Below the pieces are notes generated by a model, which saw only the letters and a program-made list of their open reading frames with translations, searched no databases and was not told the origin of the DNA. Of a stretch of DNA of 64,000 nucleotides, positions 53,673 to 61,457 are shown piece after piece (the stretch's first letter is position 1; each line of letters begins with the position of its first letter). The stretch lies in contig NZ_JAOQJN010000002.1 of NCBI RefSeq assembly GCF_025567085.1, positions 62,001 to 126,000 of the forward strand, in the 5' to 3' direction. Both the position numbers and the translations under genes were made by a program. This DNA comes from Bovifimicola ammoniilytica. GTDB lineage: Bacteria; Bacillota; Clostridia; Lachnospirales; Lachnospiraceae.

Positions 53673-53711
53673 TATGGCAGGTTGCATAAGCACCTGCCAT
53701 AGTGTGTTTTT
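53673..53711 (+). terminator. Intrinsic terminator
   Basis: TATGGCAGGT at 53673-53682 pairs with ACCTGCCATA at 53692-53701, followed by GTGTGTTTTT. It separates the + strand gene from convergent azlD. Confidence 0.85.
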
Positions 53712-53718
53712 ATATAGT

Positions 53719-54033
53719 TTAGAAAATATATGTAAATGCTAACTGGCTTAAATATACAGCAAGCATTGAGAATACTGCAACGACAACAAGACTTTTCTCT
53801 TTATAAGCTAAGAATAATGCCACAACAGTACCACAGATAGAGCTTGCAACGGAATTAGTAGATGTGAAGATATCAGGAAATGTAAGTGCTGCTAATACTG
53901 CATATGGTACATAATATAAAAATGATTTTAAATATGTTGATTTAATCTCTTTTCTAAAAACAGCCATTGGAAGAACCCTTGGTAAATATGTTACTAAAGC
54001 CATTAATCCGACGGCAATCAGTGTTCTCGTCAT
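53719..54033 (-). CDS. azlD: Branched-chain amino acid export protein AzlD
   Basis: Small membrane subunit, 104 residues with three or four helices, beginning MTRTLIAVGLMALVTYLPRVLP, the hallmark of AzlD. It pairs with AzlC to export branched-chain amino acids and analogues such as 4-azaleucine in Bacillus. AGGGTG precedes the ATG. It is separated from azlC by 171 nt, more than usual for this pair, and that gap contains a tandem repeat. Confidence 0.92.
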   Translation of the reverse strand: MTRTLIAVGLMALVTYLPRVLPMAVFRKEIKSTYLKSFLYYVPYAVLAALTFPDIFTSTNSVASSICGTVVALFLAYKEKSLVVVAVFSMLAVYLSQLAFTYIF

Positions 54034-54132
54034 TTTATCACCCTAAGTATATTACTAAATATGTGTAATATATATATCCTTTCGTTAGAAATAAAAATAA
54101 TCTGTTATAATTTATACTTGTTATATATTTGA

Positions 54133-54178
54133 TTTGCGTTAATTTATATTTGCGTTAATTTATATTTGTATTAATTCA
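54133..54178. repeat. 16-bp tandem repeat between azlC and azlD
   Basis: TTTGCGTTAATTTATA occurs at 54133-54148 and exactly again at 54149-54164, followed by a degenerate third copy (TTTGTATTAATTCA) to 54178. It widens the azlC-azlD gap. Confidence 0.8.
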
Positions 54179-54204
54179 ATGATTGTATCAATTTTATATA
54201 TGCA

Positions 54205-54921
54205 TTACCTTGTATTTTCTTCGGAAACCGGAAATAAAAATGCTCCGATAGCAGAAGATATGACTGTTGCAATAATAATGCTGAAACCATAGGAAATAAA
54301 GCTGAATATAGGAATGTATCTTATAATACATACAATTGCAATTGACATTATGACAATTGTTAATACCGGTTTTGATTTCTTAGATGGTGGAATTATTATA
54401 GCGATGAACATAGCATATAATGCAATTCCCATAGCACCCTTAAGACTTGGAGGAAGAAGACTTGATGCACATGCACCTAAGAGTGTTCCTAATGTCCAGC
54501 CCCAAAATGGCCCTGTAATAAGTCCATACATATATGAAGCTGATAATGCCTTGGGCTCAGTGGCAGCAAGGGCAAAAGTCTCATCAGTTATACCAAAACT
54601 AAAAATAAGCCTATGTAATATTGAAGTTTTTTTCTCGACTTTCTGTGAAAGAGAGAGTGACATCAGGAAATATCGCAGATTAATAATAAATGTATTAAGT
54701 GTGATTTCTAATAAGGTTCCACCATGAATAATCAGGTTAGTTCCAGCAAGCTGACCTGAACTTGTGAGGTTTGTTACCGAAATCAAGACTGCTAACCAGA
54801 TAGGGAGCCCTCCATTTACAGCCATAAAACCAAATGAAAAAGACACCGGTATATATCCCATGGCAATAGGAATACCTTTTTTAAAACCATATTTAAAATC
54901 TGATAGTTTATTATTGTTCAT
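54205..54921 (-). CDS. azlC: Branched-chain amino acid export protein AzlC
   Basis: Large membrane subunit of the AzlCD exporter, 238 residues with about seven helices. The segment GIPIAMGYIPVSFSFGFMAV and the FGITDETFALA motif are typical. The ATG at 54921 lies six bases after GAGG; an in-frame ATG at 54933 is inside the ribosome site and is not used. Its upstream region was altered by a hairpin-rich insertion (54926-55084) that duplicated the ribosome-site region. Confidence 0.92.
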   Translation of the reverse strand: MNNNKLSDFKYGFKKGIPIAMGYIPVSFSFGFMAVNGGLPIWLAVLISVTNLTSSGQLAGTNLIIHGGTLLEITLNTFIINLRYFLMSLSLSQKVEKKTSILHRLIFSFGITDETFALAATEPKALSASYMYGLITGPFWGWTLGTLLGACASSLLPPSLKGAMGIALYAMFIAIIIPPSKKSKPVLTIVIMSIAIVCIIRYIPIFSFISYGFSIIIATVISSAIGAFLFPVSEENTR

Positions 54922-54925
54922 AATA

Positions 54926-55084
54926 ATCCTCATTTCTGAGCGACTTGTTGCGAAGGGGCGGTGAGAAATTCGCGTAGGCGATTTCTCATCTGCCCCAAAA
55001 AGCTATTTGCTTTCGCTCTGAAACAAATAGCCGTGTAAAAAAATAATCGCATCAGCATTATTTTTTTACACTATCCTCATTTCT
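54926..55084. mobile_element. Hairpin-chain insertion with 12-bp direct repeats (cluster 3)
   Basis: ATCCTCATTTCT occurs at 54926-54937 and again at 55073-55084, flanking 135 bp. The insert is a chain of stems: GGGGC/GCCCC (54955-54996) enclosing TGAGAAAT/ATTTCTCA; GCTATTTG/CAAATAGC (55002-55031); and a perfect 15-bp GTGTAAAAAAATAAT stem (55033-55071). The direct repeat looks like a target duplication, so this would be a very small non-autonomous element. The repeat contains the azlC ribosome site on the - strand. No coding frame. Confidence 0.6.
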
Positions 55085-55224
55085 TTTGTAATATTAAACA
55101 AAACATAGAGATTATAACATTGCATTATTTAAAAATCAAATAATATTGAAAAAATATATCGAATGAAGTATTATTTAATATATTAAGTTCAAACAAAGAA
55201 TAATAAAAATAATTGGAGAAAAAT

Positions 55225-56079
55225 GTGAACGAAAAAGATATCAGATTTAAAAATATAATTATGGCATTTTGTCCACCGATAATATATTTATTTATAACAA
55301 TGTTTGTTGAAGTGGTAGCAGATATAATAATATTTGTCAGACAGGCGAAAAGCACATCTAACAGTAACAGTTTTATATCATCATATAAATTTATGGATAA
55401 TATAACGAATAATCTTGATAAATATTCATATCTGATTACATTTATTTCAGCAGCAATAGCAATATTTGTTTTTGGATATTATTATTTCAGACATAAAAAT
55501 ACTTATGAAGCTTATAAGTTATCTAAAGTATTTACAAGTCTTAAAGTAAACGATTATTTCAATCTTGTAATAATCGGAGCAATTGGAAGCGTAGGCCTTT
55601 CGAGATTCGTATCAATGCTTCCGCTTGATAATATAATAGGCAATTATGAGAATACCAGTAATGCATTATTATCAGGAAATATTATATTACAGATTGTGTC
55701 ACTTGGAATTGTGGTTCCGATAGCAGAAGAATTAATCTATAGAGGACTTTTGTTTAACGGATTAACAAAGGTTATCGATGCAAAATATGCAATATTTGTA
55801 GCATCACTTGTATTTGGAGTATTCCATTATAATCTGTTGCAGGGAACATATACATTTCTATTATCGCTTATACTTATATGTGTATATATGAGATATAAAT
55901 GTATTCTGGCACCGATAATTATTCATGCGTGTGCAAATATAGTTGCGGTAATATCAAGTTACTTTGGCATCTCAAGCTTTTTAAATAGAAATATATGGAT
56001 ATATCTGCTTATAATGGTAGTAGAATTGGTCATTGGAGTTATTAGTTTTGAAGTGATTATGAAAGAAGATTTGAAGTAA
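55225..56079 (+). CDS. CPBP-family intramembrane metalloprotease
   Basis: A 284-residue integral membrane protein with about eight helices. The glutamate motif is EELIYRG, followed by FGVFHYNL and HACAN, the conserved Glu-Glu-x3-Arg, Phe-x3-His and His motifs of CPBP (CAAX/bacteriocin-processing) proteases. Bacterial members often give self-immunity to bacteriocins or process prenyl-like peptides; no bacteriocin gene is adjacent. The start is GTG 55225, six bases after GGAG; a TTG at 55213 precedes that site. Confidence 0.88.
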   Translation: MNEKDIRFKNIIMAFCPPIIYLFITMFVEVVADIIIFVRQAKSTSNSNSFISSYKFMDNITNNLDKYSYLITFISAAIAIFVFGYYYFRHKNTYEAYKLSKVFTSLKVNDYFNLVIIGAIGSVGLSRFVSMLPLDNIIGNYENTSNALLSGNIILQIVSLGIVVPIAEELIYRGLLFNGLTKVIDAKYAIFVASLVFGVFHYNLLQGTYTFLLSLILICVYMRYKCILAPIIIHACANIVAVISSYFGISSFLNRNIWIYLLIMVVELVIGVISFEVIMKEDLK

Positions 56080-56121
56080 AAACAGAAAAATACAAAAAAA
56101 ATAAAAAATTTAAAAAAGTTA

Positions 56122-56150
56122 TTGACAAATATCTCTAAAATGGTTATACT
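56122..56150 (+). promoter_or_regulatory. Promoter of the tRNA-Val/tRNA-Met pair
   Basis: TTGACA at 56122-56127 and TATACT at 56145-56150 with a 17-nt spacer. Confidence 0.88.
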
Positions 56151-56182
56151 ATCCTAGCAAGTTCGATACAGGATAAGGCAAC

Positions 56183-56255
56183 GGGATCTTAGCTCAGCTG
56201 GGAGAGCATCTGCCTTACAAGCAGAGGGTCACAGGTTCGAGCCCTGTAGGTCCCA
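56183..56255 (+). tRNA. tRNA-Val (anticodon TAC)
   Basis: Cloverleaf with acceptor GGGATCT/AGGTCCC, D arm AGCTCAGCTGGGAGAGC, anticodon stem CTGCC/AGCAG region around TTACAA (anticodon TAC), and T arm ACAGGTTCGAGCCCTGT. Discriminator A at 56255; no CCA is encoded. Confidence 0.97.
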
Positions 56256-56283
56256 TCACTTTTAGAATGTATCTGACATATAT

Positions 56284-56357
56284 GGCGGAATAGCTCAGTT
56301 GGCTAGAGCACACGGTTCATACCCGTGGTGTCATGGGTTCAAATCCCTTTTCCGCTA
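56284..56357 (+). tRNA. tRNA-Met (anticodon CAT, elongator)
   Basis: Cloverleaf with acceptor GGCGGAA/TTCCGCT, anticodon loop TTCATAC (anticodon CAT) on stem CACGG/CCGTG, and T arm with GGTTCAAATCC. The first pair is G-T and the anticodon stem lacks three G-C pairs, so it is not the initiator. It resembles elongator tRNA-Met rather than the lysidine tRNA-Ile. No CCA is encoded. Confidence 0.93.
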
Positions 56358-56365
56358 CTGAATTT

Positions 56366-56394
56366 AAACCGGAACTTATTGTTCCGGTTTTTTT
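56366..56394 (+). terminator. Intrinsic terminator after the tRNA pair
   Basis: AAACCGGAAC at 56366-56375 pairs with GTTCCGGTTT at 56381-56390, followed by TTTT. Confidence 0.93.
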
Positions 56395-56532
56395 GTATAA
56401 TATTATGTAAAAATATAAAGTAGCTTTCTTATTTATAAATTATATGATATATTATTCGATAGAAAATTACTTAAATGAAATATATAATTACATATTAAAG
56501 AAGTATAAAAGTTGCTTCAGAACGGAGGATAT

Positions 56533-57063
56533 ATGCGAGTTGGTTTAGGATATGATGTTCATAGATTAGTTGAAGATAGAAAACTTATACTTGGTGGAGT
56601 AGAGATACCTTATGAAAAAGGTCTGCTCGGACATTCAGATGCAGATGTGCTATTACATGCCATAATGGATGCGTTATTAGGTGCAGCTGCACTTGGAGAC
56701 ATTGGTAAGCATTTCCCTGATTCAGATGAAAAATATAAGGGAATATCAAGTATTAAATTATTAGAAGAGGTTGGAAAATTATTAGATGAGCATCTCTACG
56801 TGATAAATAATATTGATGCAACAGTTATAGCACAAAGACCAAAGGTAGGTCCTTACAGAGAACAGATGATTAAAAATATTGCAAATGCACTTAAAATTGA
56901 TGAAAATCTTATAAATGTTAAGGCAACAACAGAAGAGGGACTTGGTTTTACCGGAAATGGCGAGGGAATATCATCACAGGCAATTGCATCAATAAGCCTT
57001 GCAACAGAGCAGTCTTATGGAGCACTTAACTGTGGTGGCTGTGGAAGTTGTACAGCCAGATAG
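56533..57063 (+). CDS. ispF: 2-C-methyl-D-erythritol 2,4-cyclodiphosphate synthase
   Basis: Cyclises CDP-methylerythritol 2-phosphate in the non-mevalonate isoprenoid pathway. The 176-residue product has the metal motif DVHR (residues about 8-11), HSDADVLLHA and the C-terminal ATTEEGLGFTGNGEGI. It is about 16 residues longer than usual: after the conserved helix it has a Cys/Gly tail, NCGGCGSCTAR. CGGAGG precedes the ATG at 56533. The 57064-57279 gap downstream holds a TGCAA-ACACA imperfect inverted repeat near 57179-57213 but no T-box that I can see. Confidence 0.95.
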   Translation: MRVGLGYDVHRLVEDRKLILGGVEIPYEKGLLGHSDADVLLHAIMDALLGAAALGDIGKHFPDSDEKYKGISSIKLLEEVGKLLDEHLYVINNIDATVIAQRPKVGPYREQMIKNIANALKIDENLINVKATTEEGLGFTGNGEGISSQAIASISLATEQSYGALNCGGCGSCTAR

Positions 57064-57279
57064 ACAATATAATATTGGACAATAAATTTAATAGAAAATA
57101 AATCCGGTATATGATTGATATACAAATATAAATAAAAATTGAATAAAAATTCATAAAATACAATCTGAAATTAAAAAATGCAATACACAATTAATATGAA
57201 TAAGTGTGTTGCAAGGAAATAATTAATGTGATAATCTATACATTATTGTGAAATAGAGGCGAAAGGAGTTCTAATCAGA

Positions 57280-58683
57280 ATGAAAATTTATAATACATTG
57301 ACAAGACGAAAAGAAGAATTTGTACCGATAGAAGAGGGAAAAGTCAGAATGTATGTATGTGGTCCGACAGTATATAACCTTATTCATATTGGTAATGCAA
57401 GACCTATGATTGTATTTGATACAGTCAGAAGATATATGGAATATGCAGGATATCAGGTAAATTATGTAACAAACTTCACAGACGTAGATGATAAGATAAT
57501 TAAAACGGCAATTGAAGAAAATGTTACTGCTGATGAGATATCTAAGAGATATATTGCTGAATGCAAAAAAGATATGAAAGCATTAAATGTTAAAGAGGCA
57601 ACAAAGCATCCGCTTGCAACAGAAGAAATTCAGGGAATGATTGAGATGATAAGCAAACTTATTGAAAAAGGATATGCTTATGACTCAAACGGAACAGTCT
57701 ATTACAGAACAAGAAAGTTCAAAGATTATGGTAAGCTTTCTAAGAAAAATATAGATGACCTGGAGGCAGGCCACAGAGAGATAAAAGTTGCAGGTGAAGA
57801 GAATAAGGAAGATCCGCTTGATTTTGTATTATGGAAACCTAAGAAAGATGGAGAACCATATTGGGAATCACCATGGAGCGAGGGCAGACCAGGCTGGCAT
57901 ATAGAGTGCTCAGTTATGTCTAAAAAATATCTTGGAGACCAGATAGATATCCATGCAGGTGGAGAAGATTTAATCTTCCCTCATCATGAAAATGAAATTG
58001 CGCAGAGTGAGGCAGCTAATGGTGTTGAATTTTCAAGATATTGGATGCATAATGGTTTCTTAAATATTGATAATAAGAAAATGTCAAAATCACTTGGTAA
58101 TTTCTTCACAGTAAGAGATATAAGCAAGAAATATGATTTACAGGTATTAAGATTCTTTATGTTAAGTGCTCACTACAGAAGTCCTATTAACTTCAGTGCA
58201 GAACTTATGGAAGCTGCTAAGAACGGATTAGAAAGAATTCTTACAGCAGTAAGTAACTTAAAGCATATGGAAGAAAATCTTTCACTTGAAAGCATTACTC
58301 CTAAGGAAGAGGAAAATATCACTAAGGCAGATGAATTTACAGAGAAATTCAAAAAAGCCATGGAAGATGATTTCAATACAGCAGATGCAATTTCAGCAAT
58401 ATTTGAGCTTGTTAAATTTGCAAATACTACAATTAACGAGAATTCATCTAAAGAGTATGCAAAGAAATTAAAAGAATTAATTGTTACATTATCAGACGTA
58501 CTGGGTATAATTGCCGAAAAAGAAGAAAGCATTGATGATGAAATAGAAAAACTTATTGAAGAACGTCAGACTGCACGTAAAGAGAAGAATTTCGCAAGAG
58601 CAGATGAGATAAGAGCATTACTTCTTGATAAAGGTATTGTGTTAGAGGATACAAGAGAAGGCGTAAAATGGAAGAGAGTTTAG
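57280..58683 (+). CDS. cysS: Cysteinyl-tRNA synthetase
   Basis: Class I synthetase charging tRNA-Cys, 467 residues. HIGH-type motif is PTVYNLIHIGNARPM with the zinc Cys in MYVCGPTVY; the zinc site continues with WHIECS and HHENEIAQSE; KMSKS is KKMSKSLGN. Length is standard. AAAGGAG precedes the ATG. The mini-RNase III gene overlaps its last 16 nt, as is common in Firmicutes. Confidence 0.98.
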   Translation: MKIYNTLTRRKEEFVPIEEGKVRMYVCGPTVYNLIHIGNARPMIVFDTVRRYMEYAGYQVNYVTNFTDVDDKIIKTAIEENVTADEISKRYIAECKKDMKALNVKEATKHPLATEEIQGMIEMISKLIEKGYAYDSNGTVYYRTRKFKDYGKLSKKNIDDLEAGHREIKVAGEENKEDPLDFVLWKPKKDGEPYWESPWSEGRPGWHIECSVMSKKYLGDQIDIHAGGEDLIFPHHENEIAQSEAANGVEFSRYWMHNGFLNIDNKKMSKSLGNFFTVRDISKKYDLQVLRFFMLSAHYRSPINFSAELMEAAKNGLERILTAVSNLKHMEENLSLESITPKEEENITKADEFTEKFKKAMEDDFNTADAISAIFELVKFANTTINENSSKEYAKKLKELIVTLSDVLGIIAEKEESIDDEIEKLIEERQTARKEKNFARADEIRALLLDKGIVLEDTREGVKWKRV

Positions 58684-59111
58684 AATTATTCGGTATAATT
58701 AAAAAAGGAATGGGCATAAGAGATATTGATTTAGTCGATTATTCACCTTTAGTATTAGCATATATCGGTGATTCTATCTATGAGATTATTGTAAGAACCT
58801 GTGTAGTAACTAAGGGTAATACCCAGGTTAACAAGCTTCATAAGAAGAGCAGCAGTTATGTTAATGCACATTCCCAGGCAGTGATAATTATGTCGTTAAT
58901 GGATAAATTAACCGATGAAGAAATAAGGATATATAAGCGTGGAAGAAATGCAAAGTCAGTAACGATGGCTAAAAATGCAACCATATCCGATTATAAGAAA
59001 GCGACCGGTTTTGAGGCTCTTATGGGTTATCTGTATCTTAATAATGAAACAGACAGAATGTTAGAGCTTATGAAAAGCGGACTTGATTATTTAGAGAAGA
59101 ATGAAAAATAG
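58668..59111 (+). CDS. mrnC: Mini-ribonuclease 3
   Basis: Small RNase III-like enzyme that matures 23S rRNA in Bacillus. The 147-residue product has a single RNase III catalytic domain (LVLAYIGDSIYEIIVR and YKKATGFEALMGYLYL) and no double-strand RNA-binding domain, the definition of Mini-III. Start overlaps cysS. The order cysS-mrnC-rlmB-sigH is the usual Firmicutes arrangement. Confidence 0.96.
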   Translation: MEESLELFGIIKKGMGIRDIDLVDYSPLVLAYIGDSIYEIIVRTCVVTKGNTQVNKLHKKSSSYVNAHSQAVIIMSLMDKLTDEEIRIYKRGRNAKSVTMAKNATISDYKKATGFEALMGYLYLNNETDRMLELMKSGLDYLEKNEK

Positions 59112-59126
59112 CAGGAATGGAGAAGA

Positions 59127-59891
59127 ATGTGCCTGCAGAATGGAGAAAGTGTGAGATACGAAGAACTTACAATAGAGGGCAGAAATGCTGTAATTGAGGC
59201 TTTCAGAGCAGGAAAAACTATTGATAAAGTGTTTATACTTGACGGATGTCATGATGGCCCGATTAATACAATTACAAGAGAAGCGAGAAAACATAATACA
59301 ATTATCAGTTATGTAGTAAAAGAAAGATTAGATCAGATGTCGCATACTGGCAAACATCAGGGTGTAATTGCGATAGCGGCCGCTTATGAATATGCGACAG
59401 TAGAAGATATCCTTGATAATGCCAAAGAGAAGGGCGAAGCACCATTTATATTTATTCTAGACAATATAGAAGATCCACATAATCTTGGAGCTATTATAAG
59501 AACAGCTAATTTAGCAGGAGCTCATGGCATAATTATACCTAAGAGAAGAGCAGTAGGACTTACAGCAACAGTTGCAAGAACTTCGGCAGGAGCAATTAAC
59601 TACACACCTGTAGCTAAAGTTACCAACATTTCTAATACTATCGAGGAACTTAAGAAAGAAGGAATGTGGTTCGTATGTGCAGATATGGACGGAGAATTAA
59701 TGTATAATCTTGACCTTAAAGGGCCGATAGGCTTAGTGATTGGCAATGAAGGTGAGGGTGTAAGTCGTCTTGTAAAGGAAAAATGTGATTTTACTGCAAC
59801 AATTCCTATGAAAGGTGATATAGATTCATTAAATGCATCAGTAGCAGCAGGCGTACTTGCATATGAAATTGTAAGACAGAGAATGTTATAA
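59127..59891 (+). CDS. rlmB: 23S rRNA (guanosine-2'-O)-methyltransferase RlmB
   Basis: SPOUT methyltransferase acting on 23S rRNA G2251 (Escherichia coli numbering). The product, 254 residues, has the N-terminal substrate-binding domain and the knotted C-terminal domain with NIEDPHNLGAIIRTANLAG, IGNEGEGVSRLV and LNASVAAGVLAYE. Two starts fit: ATG 59127 after GGAG, and GTG 59151 after GGAG, the latter giving the family-like MRYEELTIEGRNA. I list the longer form. Confidence 0.94.
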   Translation: MCLQNGESVRYEELTIEGRNAVIEAFRAGKTIDKVFILDGCHDGPINTITREARKHNTIISYVVKERLDQMSHTGKHQGVIAIAAAYEYATVEDILDNAKEKGEAPFIFILDNIEDPHNLGAIIRTANLAGAHGIIIPKRRAVGLTATVARTSAGAINYTPVAKVTNISNTIEELKKEGMWFVCADMDGELMYNLDLKGPIGLVIGNEGEGVSRLVKEKCDFTATIPMKGDIDSLNASVAAGVLAYEIVRQRML

Positions 59892-59920
59892 TTTTAATAA
59901 GTGGCAGAATGGAGACGGAA

Positions 59921-60529
59921 ATGGATTATTCGGTTATGACGGACGAGAAACTCATAGAGTTATCAAGAGATGGTAAGGATGAGGTTATAGATTATCTTCT
60001 TGATAAATATAAAGGTCTGGTAAGACGTAAAGCCAGAACAATGTTCTTAGTCGGCGGCGATACAGATGACCTGATTCAGGAGGGAATGATAGGTCTGTAT
60101 AAAGCTGTAAGAGATTATGATGTCAGAAAAGAAGCGTCATTTCTGACATTTGCCAATCTCTGCATTGACAGACAGATTTATTCAGCCATAAATGCTTCAA
60201 ACCGTAAAAAGCACAGTCCGTTAAATAGTTATATTTCATTTCCGCTGTTAAATTTTTTAAATGACAATGTTACGAACGAATTATATATGGATAAACAGAA
60301 TGTTAATCACAGGAATCCGGAAGATTTATATATTGACAGGGAAAATGTTCTTCATATTGAGCATATGTTAGAGAAAGAATTAAGTGCATTTGAATACGAA
60401 GTATTAAAAATGTATATAGACGGAGCAGATTATATAGAGATAGCTGAAAGAATGGATAAGAAACCGAAATCAATCGATAATGCCATACAGAGAATAAAGA
60501 AAAAGGTTAAATTTATAAAGTCGTTTTAA
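59921..60529 (+). CDS. sigH: RNA polymerase sigma-H-type factor
   Basis: A 202-residue sigma-70-family factor of the SigH (Spo0H) group. Region 2 contains DDLIQEGMIGLYKAVRDYD and ASFLTFANLCIDRQI; region 4 near the C-terminus contains ADYIEIAERMDKKPKSIDNAIQRIKKK. In Bacillus it controls early sporulation and stationary phase. The rlmB-sigH neighbourhood is the conserved location. GGAG lies within the in-frame ATG at 59909, so I use 59921. It hints at a spore-forming lineage but does not prove sporulation. Confidence 0.93.
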   Translation: MDYSVMTDEKLIELSRDGKDEVIDYLLDKYKGLVRRKARTMFLVGGDTDDLIQEGMIGLYKAVRDYDVRKEASFLTFANLCIDRQIYSAINASNRKKHSPLNSYISFPLLNFLNDNVTNELYMDKQNVNHRNPEDLYIDRENVLHIEHMLEKELSAFEYEVLKMYIDGADYIEIAERMDKKPKSIDNAIQRIKKKVKFIKSF

Positions 60530-60536
60530 ATATTGC

Positions 60537-60565
60537 TTGTTAAATAATTAATCATCTGATATAAT
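60537..60565 (+). promoter_or_regulatory. Promoter of tRNA-Thr
   Basis: TTGTTA at 60537-60542 and TATAAT at 60560-60565 with a 17-nt spacer, ending 21 bases before the tRNA. Confidence 0.75.
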
Positions 60566-60586
60566 ATCAATGTTTGTAATATATAT

Positions 60587-60659
60587 GCTGCCTTGGCTCA
60601 GTCGGTAGAGCGTCGCCTTGGTAAGGCGGAGGTCGGCGGTTCAAGTCCGCTAGGCAGCT
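60587..60659 (+). tRNA. tRNA-Thr (anticodon GGT)
   Basis: Cloverleaf with acceptor GCTGCCT/AGGCAGC, D arm GGCTCAGTCGGTAGAGC, anticodon stem CGCCT/AGGCG around TGGTA (anticodon GGT), and T arm GGCGGTTCAAGTCCGC. Discriminator T; no CCA is encoded. Confidence 0.96.
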
Positions 60660-60677
60660 TTTTATAATTGTGAGAAT

Positions 60678-60717
60678 AGGGTAAGCAGAAGTTATCTGCT
60701 TACCCTAAAATTTATTT
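60678..60717 (+). terminator. Terminator after tRNA-Thr
   Basis: AGGGTAAGCAG at 60678-60688 pairs with CTGCTTACCCT at 60696-60706, followed by AAAATTTATTTT. The T-run is offset, so strength is uncertain. From 60718 to 60918 I see no gene. Confidence 0.65.
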
Positions 60718-60918
60718 TACAGATAAATATTTATTAAAAAAGAATCTATTATGTAGATGGATATTCGTTATATAAGGAAAATTCATTATATAGATGTAAA
60801 GATTATATGCTATCCGTAATTTATGATTATGATTGCAATGTATAATTAAAAATGGTATCATAACTATATTATTTTAATGGTTTTATGGAATGATGGGCAG
60901 TAGAAAGGGTGAAATCAG

Positions 60919-61398
60919 ATGGATAGAGATAAATCGTTAAAGAATAAAGAGTATAAACTGCTAGAAGTCGGCAGATGCGAGAATTGTGGCGGGATACTTA
61001 AAGATGCCGGAGTTGGAATATATGTGTGTTCACAATGCGGACATGAGACATTATCTCCGTTTGGCAAAGTTAAAAAATATATACAGGAAAATGGTCCTGA
61101 TAATGCATATAATATTTCACAGGGAACAGGAGTACCTGTCAGCAGAATAGATAAATTCCTAAGAGAAGGCAGAATTGAGATACCTGATGGCTCTGATTGT
61201 TACATAACCTGCGAGATGTGTGGAACAGATATAAGATACGGAAGATATTGTCCAACATGTGCAACAAAGCTTAAAAAGGAGTTATCTAGTGCATTAATTG
61301 CCACAGAGATAGGAGAAGTTCCTAAGAAGAGCGGTAAAATGCGTTATATGAGTTTGGATGAAAGAAAATTATCGAATAAAGATACAAGAAAAAGATAA
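60919..61398 (+). CDS. YvyF-like flagellar-operon-type zinc protein
   Basis: A 159-residue cytosolic protein with an N-terminal zinc ribbon (CENCGG..CSQCG), a middle helix-turn-helix-like segment (VKKYIQENGPDNAYNISQGTGVPVSRIDKFLREGRIEI) and a second ribbon (CEMCG..CPTC). This layout matches the flagellar operon protein YvyF, a suspected regulator. No flagellar genes surround it here. The C-terminus is basic and disordered. It probably forms a unit with the downstream GH25 gene, 59 nt away. Confidence 0.75.
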   Translation: MDRDKSLKNKEYKLLEVGRCENCGGILKDAGVGIYVCSQCGHETLSPFGKVKKYIQENGPDNAYNISQGTGVPVSRIDKFLREGRIEIPDGSDCYITCEMCGTDIRYGRYCPTCATKLKKELSSALIATEIGEVPKKSGKMRYMSLDERKLSNKDTRKR

Positions 61399-61457
61399 AG
61401 GCGAGATAGTATAGAAAGTTATGAATAAAAAACAGGAAACAAAAAGGAAAAGTGAAA

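Noticed and set aside
56284..56357. Initiator tRNA-fMet
   Set aside because: The first acceptor position pairs with its partner (G-T) and the anticodon stem lacks the run of three G-C pairs, so an elongator tRNA-Met fits better.
57064..57279. Possible T-box leader of cysS
   Set aside because: I find no AGGGTGGNACCGCG-like T-box sequence and no terminator in the 216-bp gap; only a weak imperfect inverted repeat.
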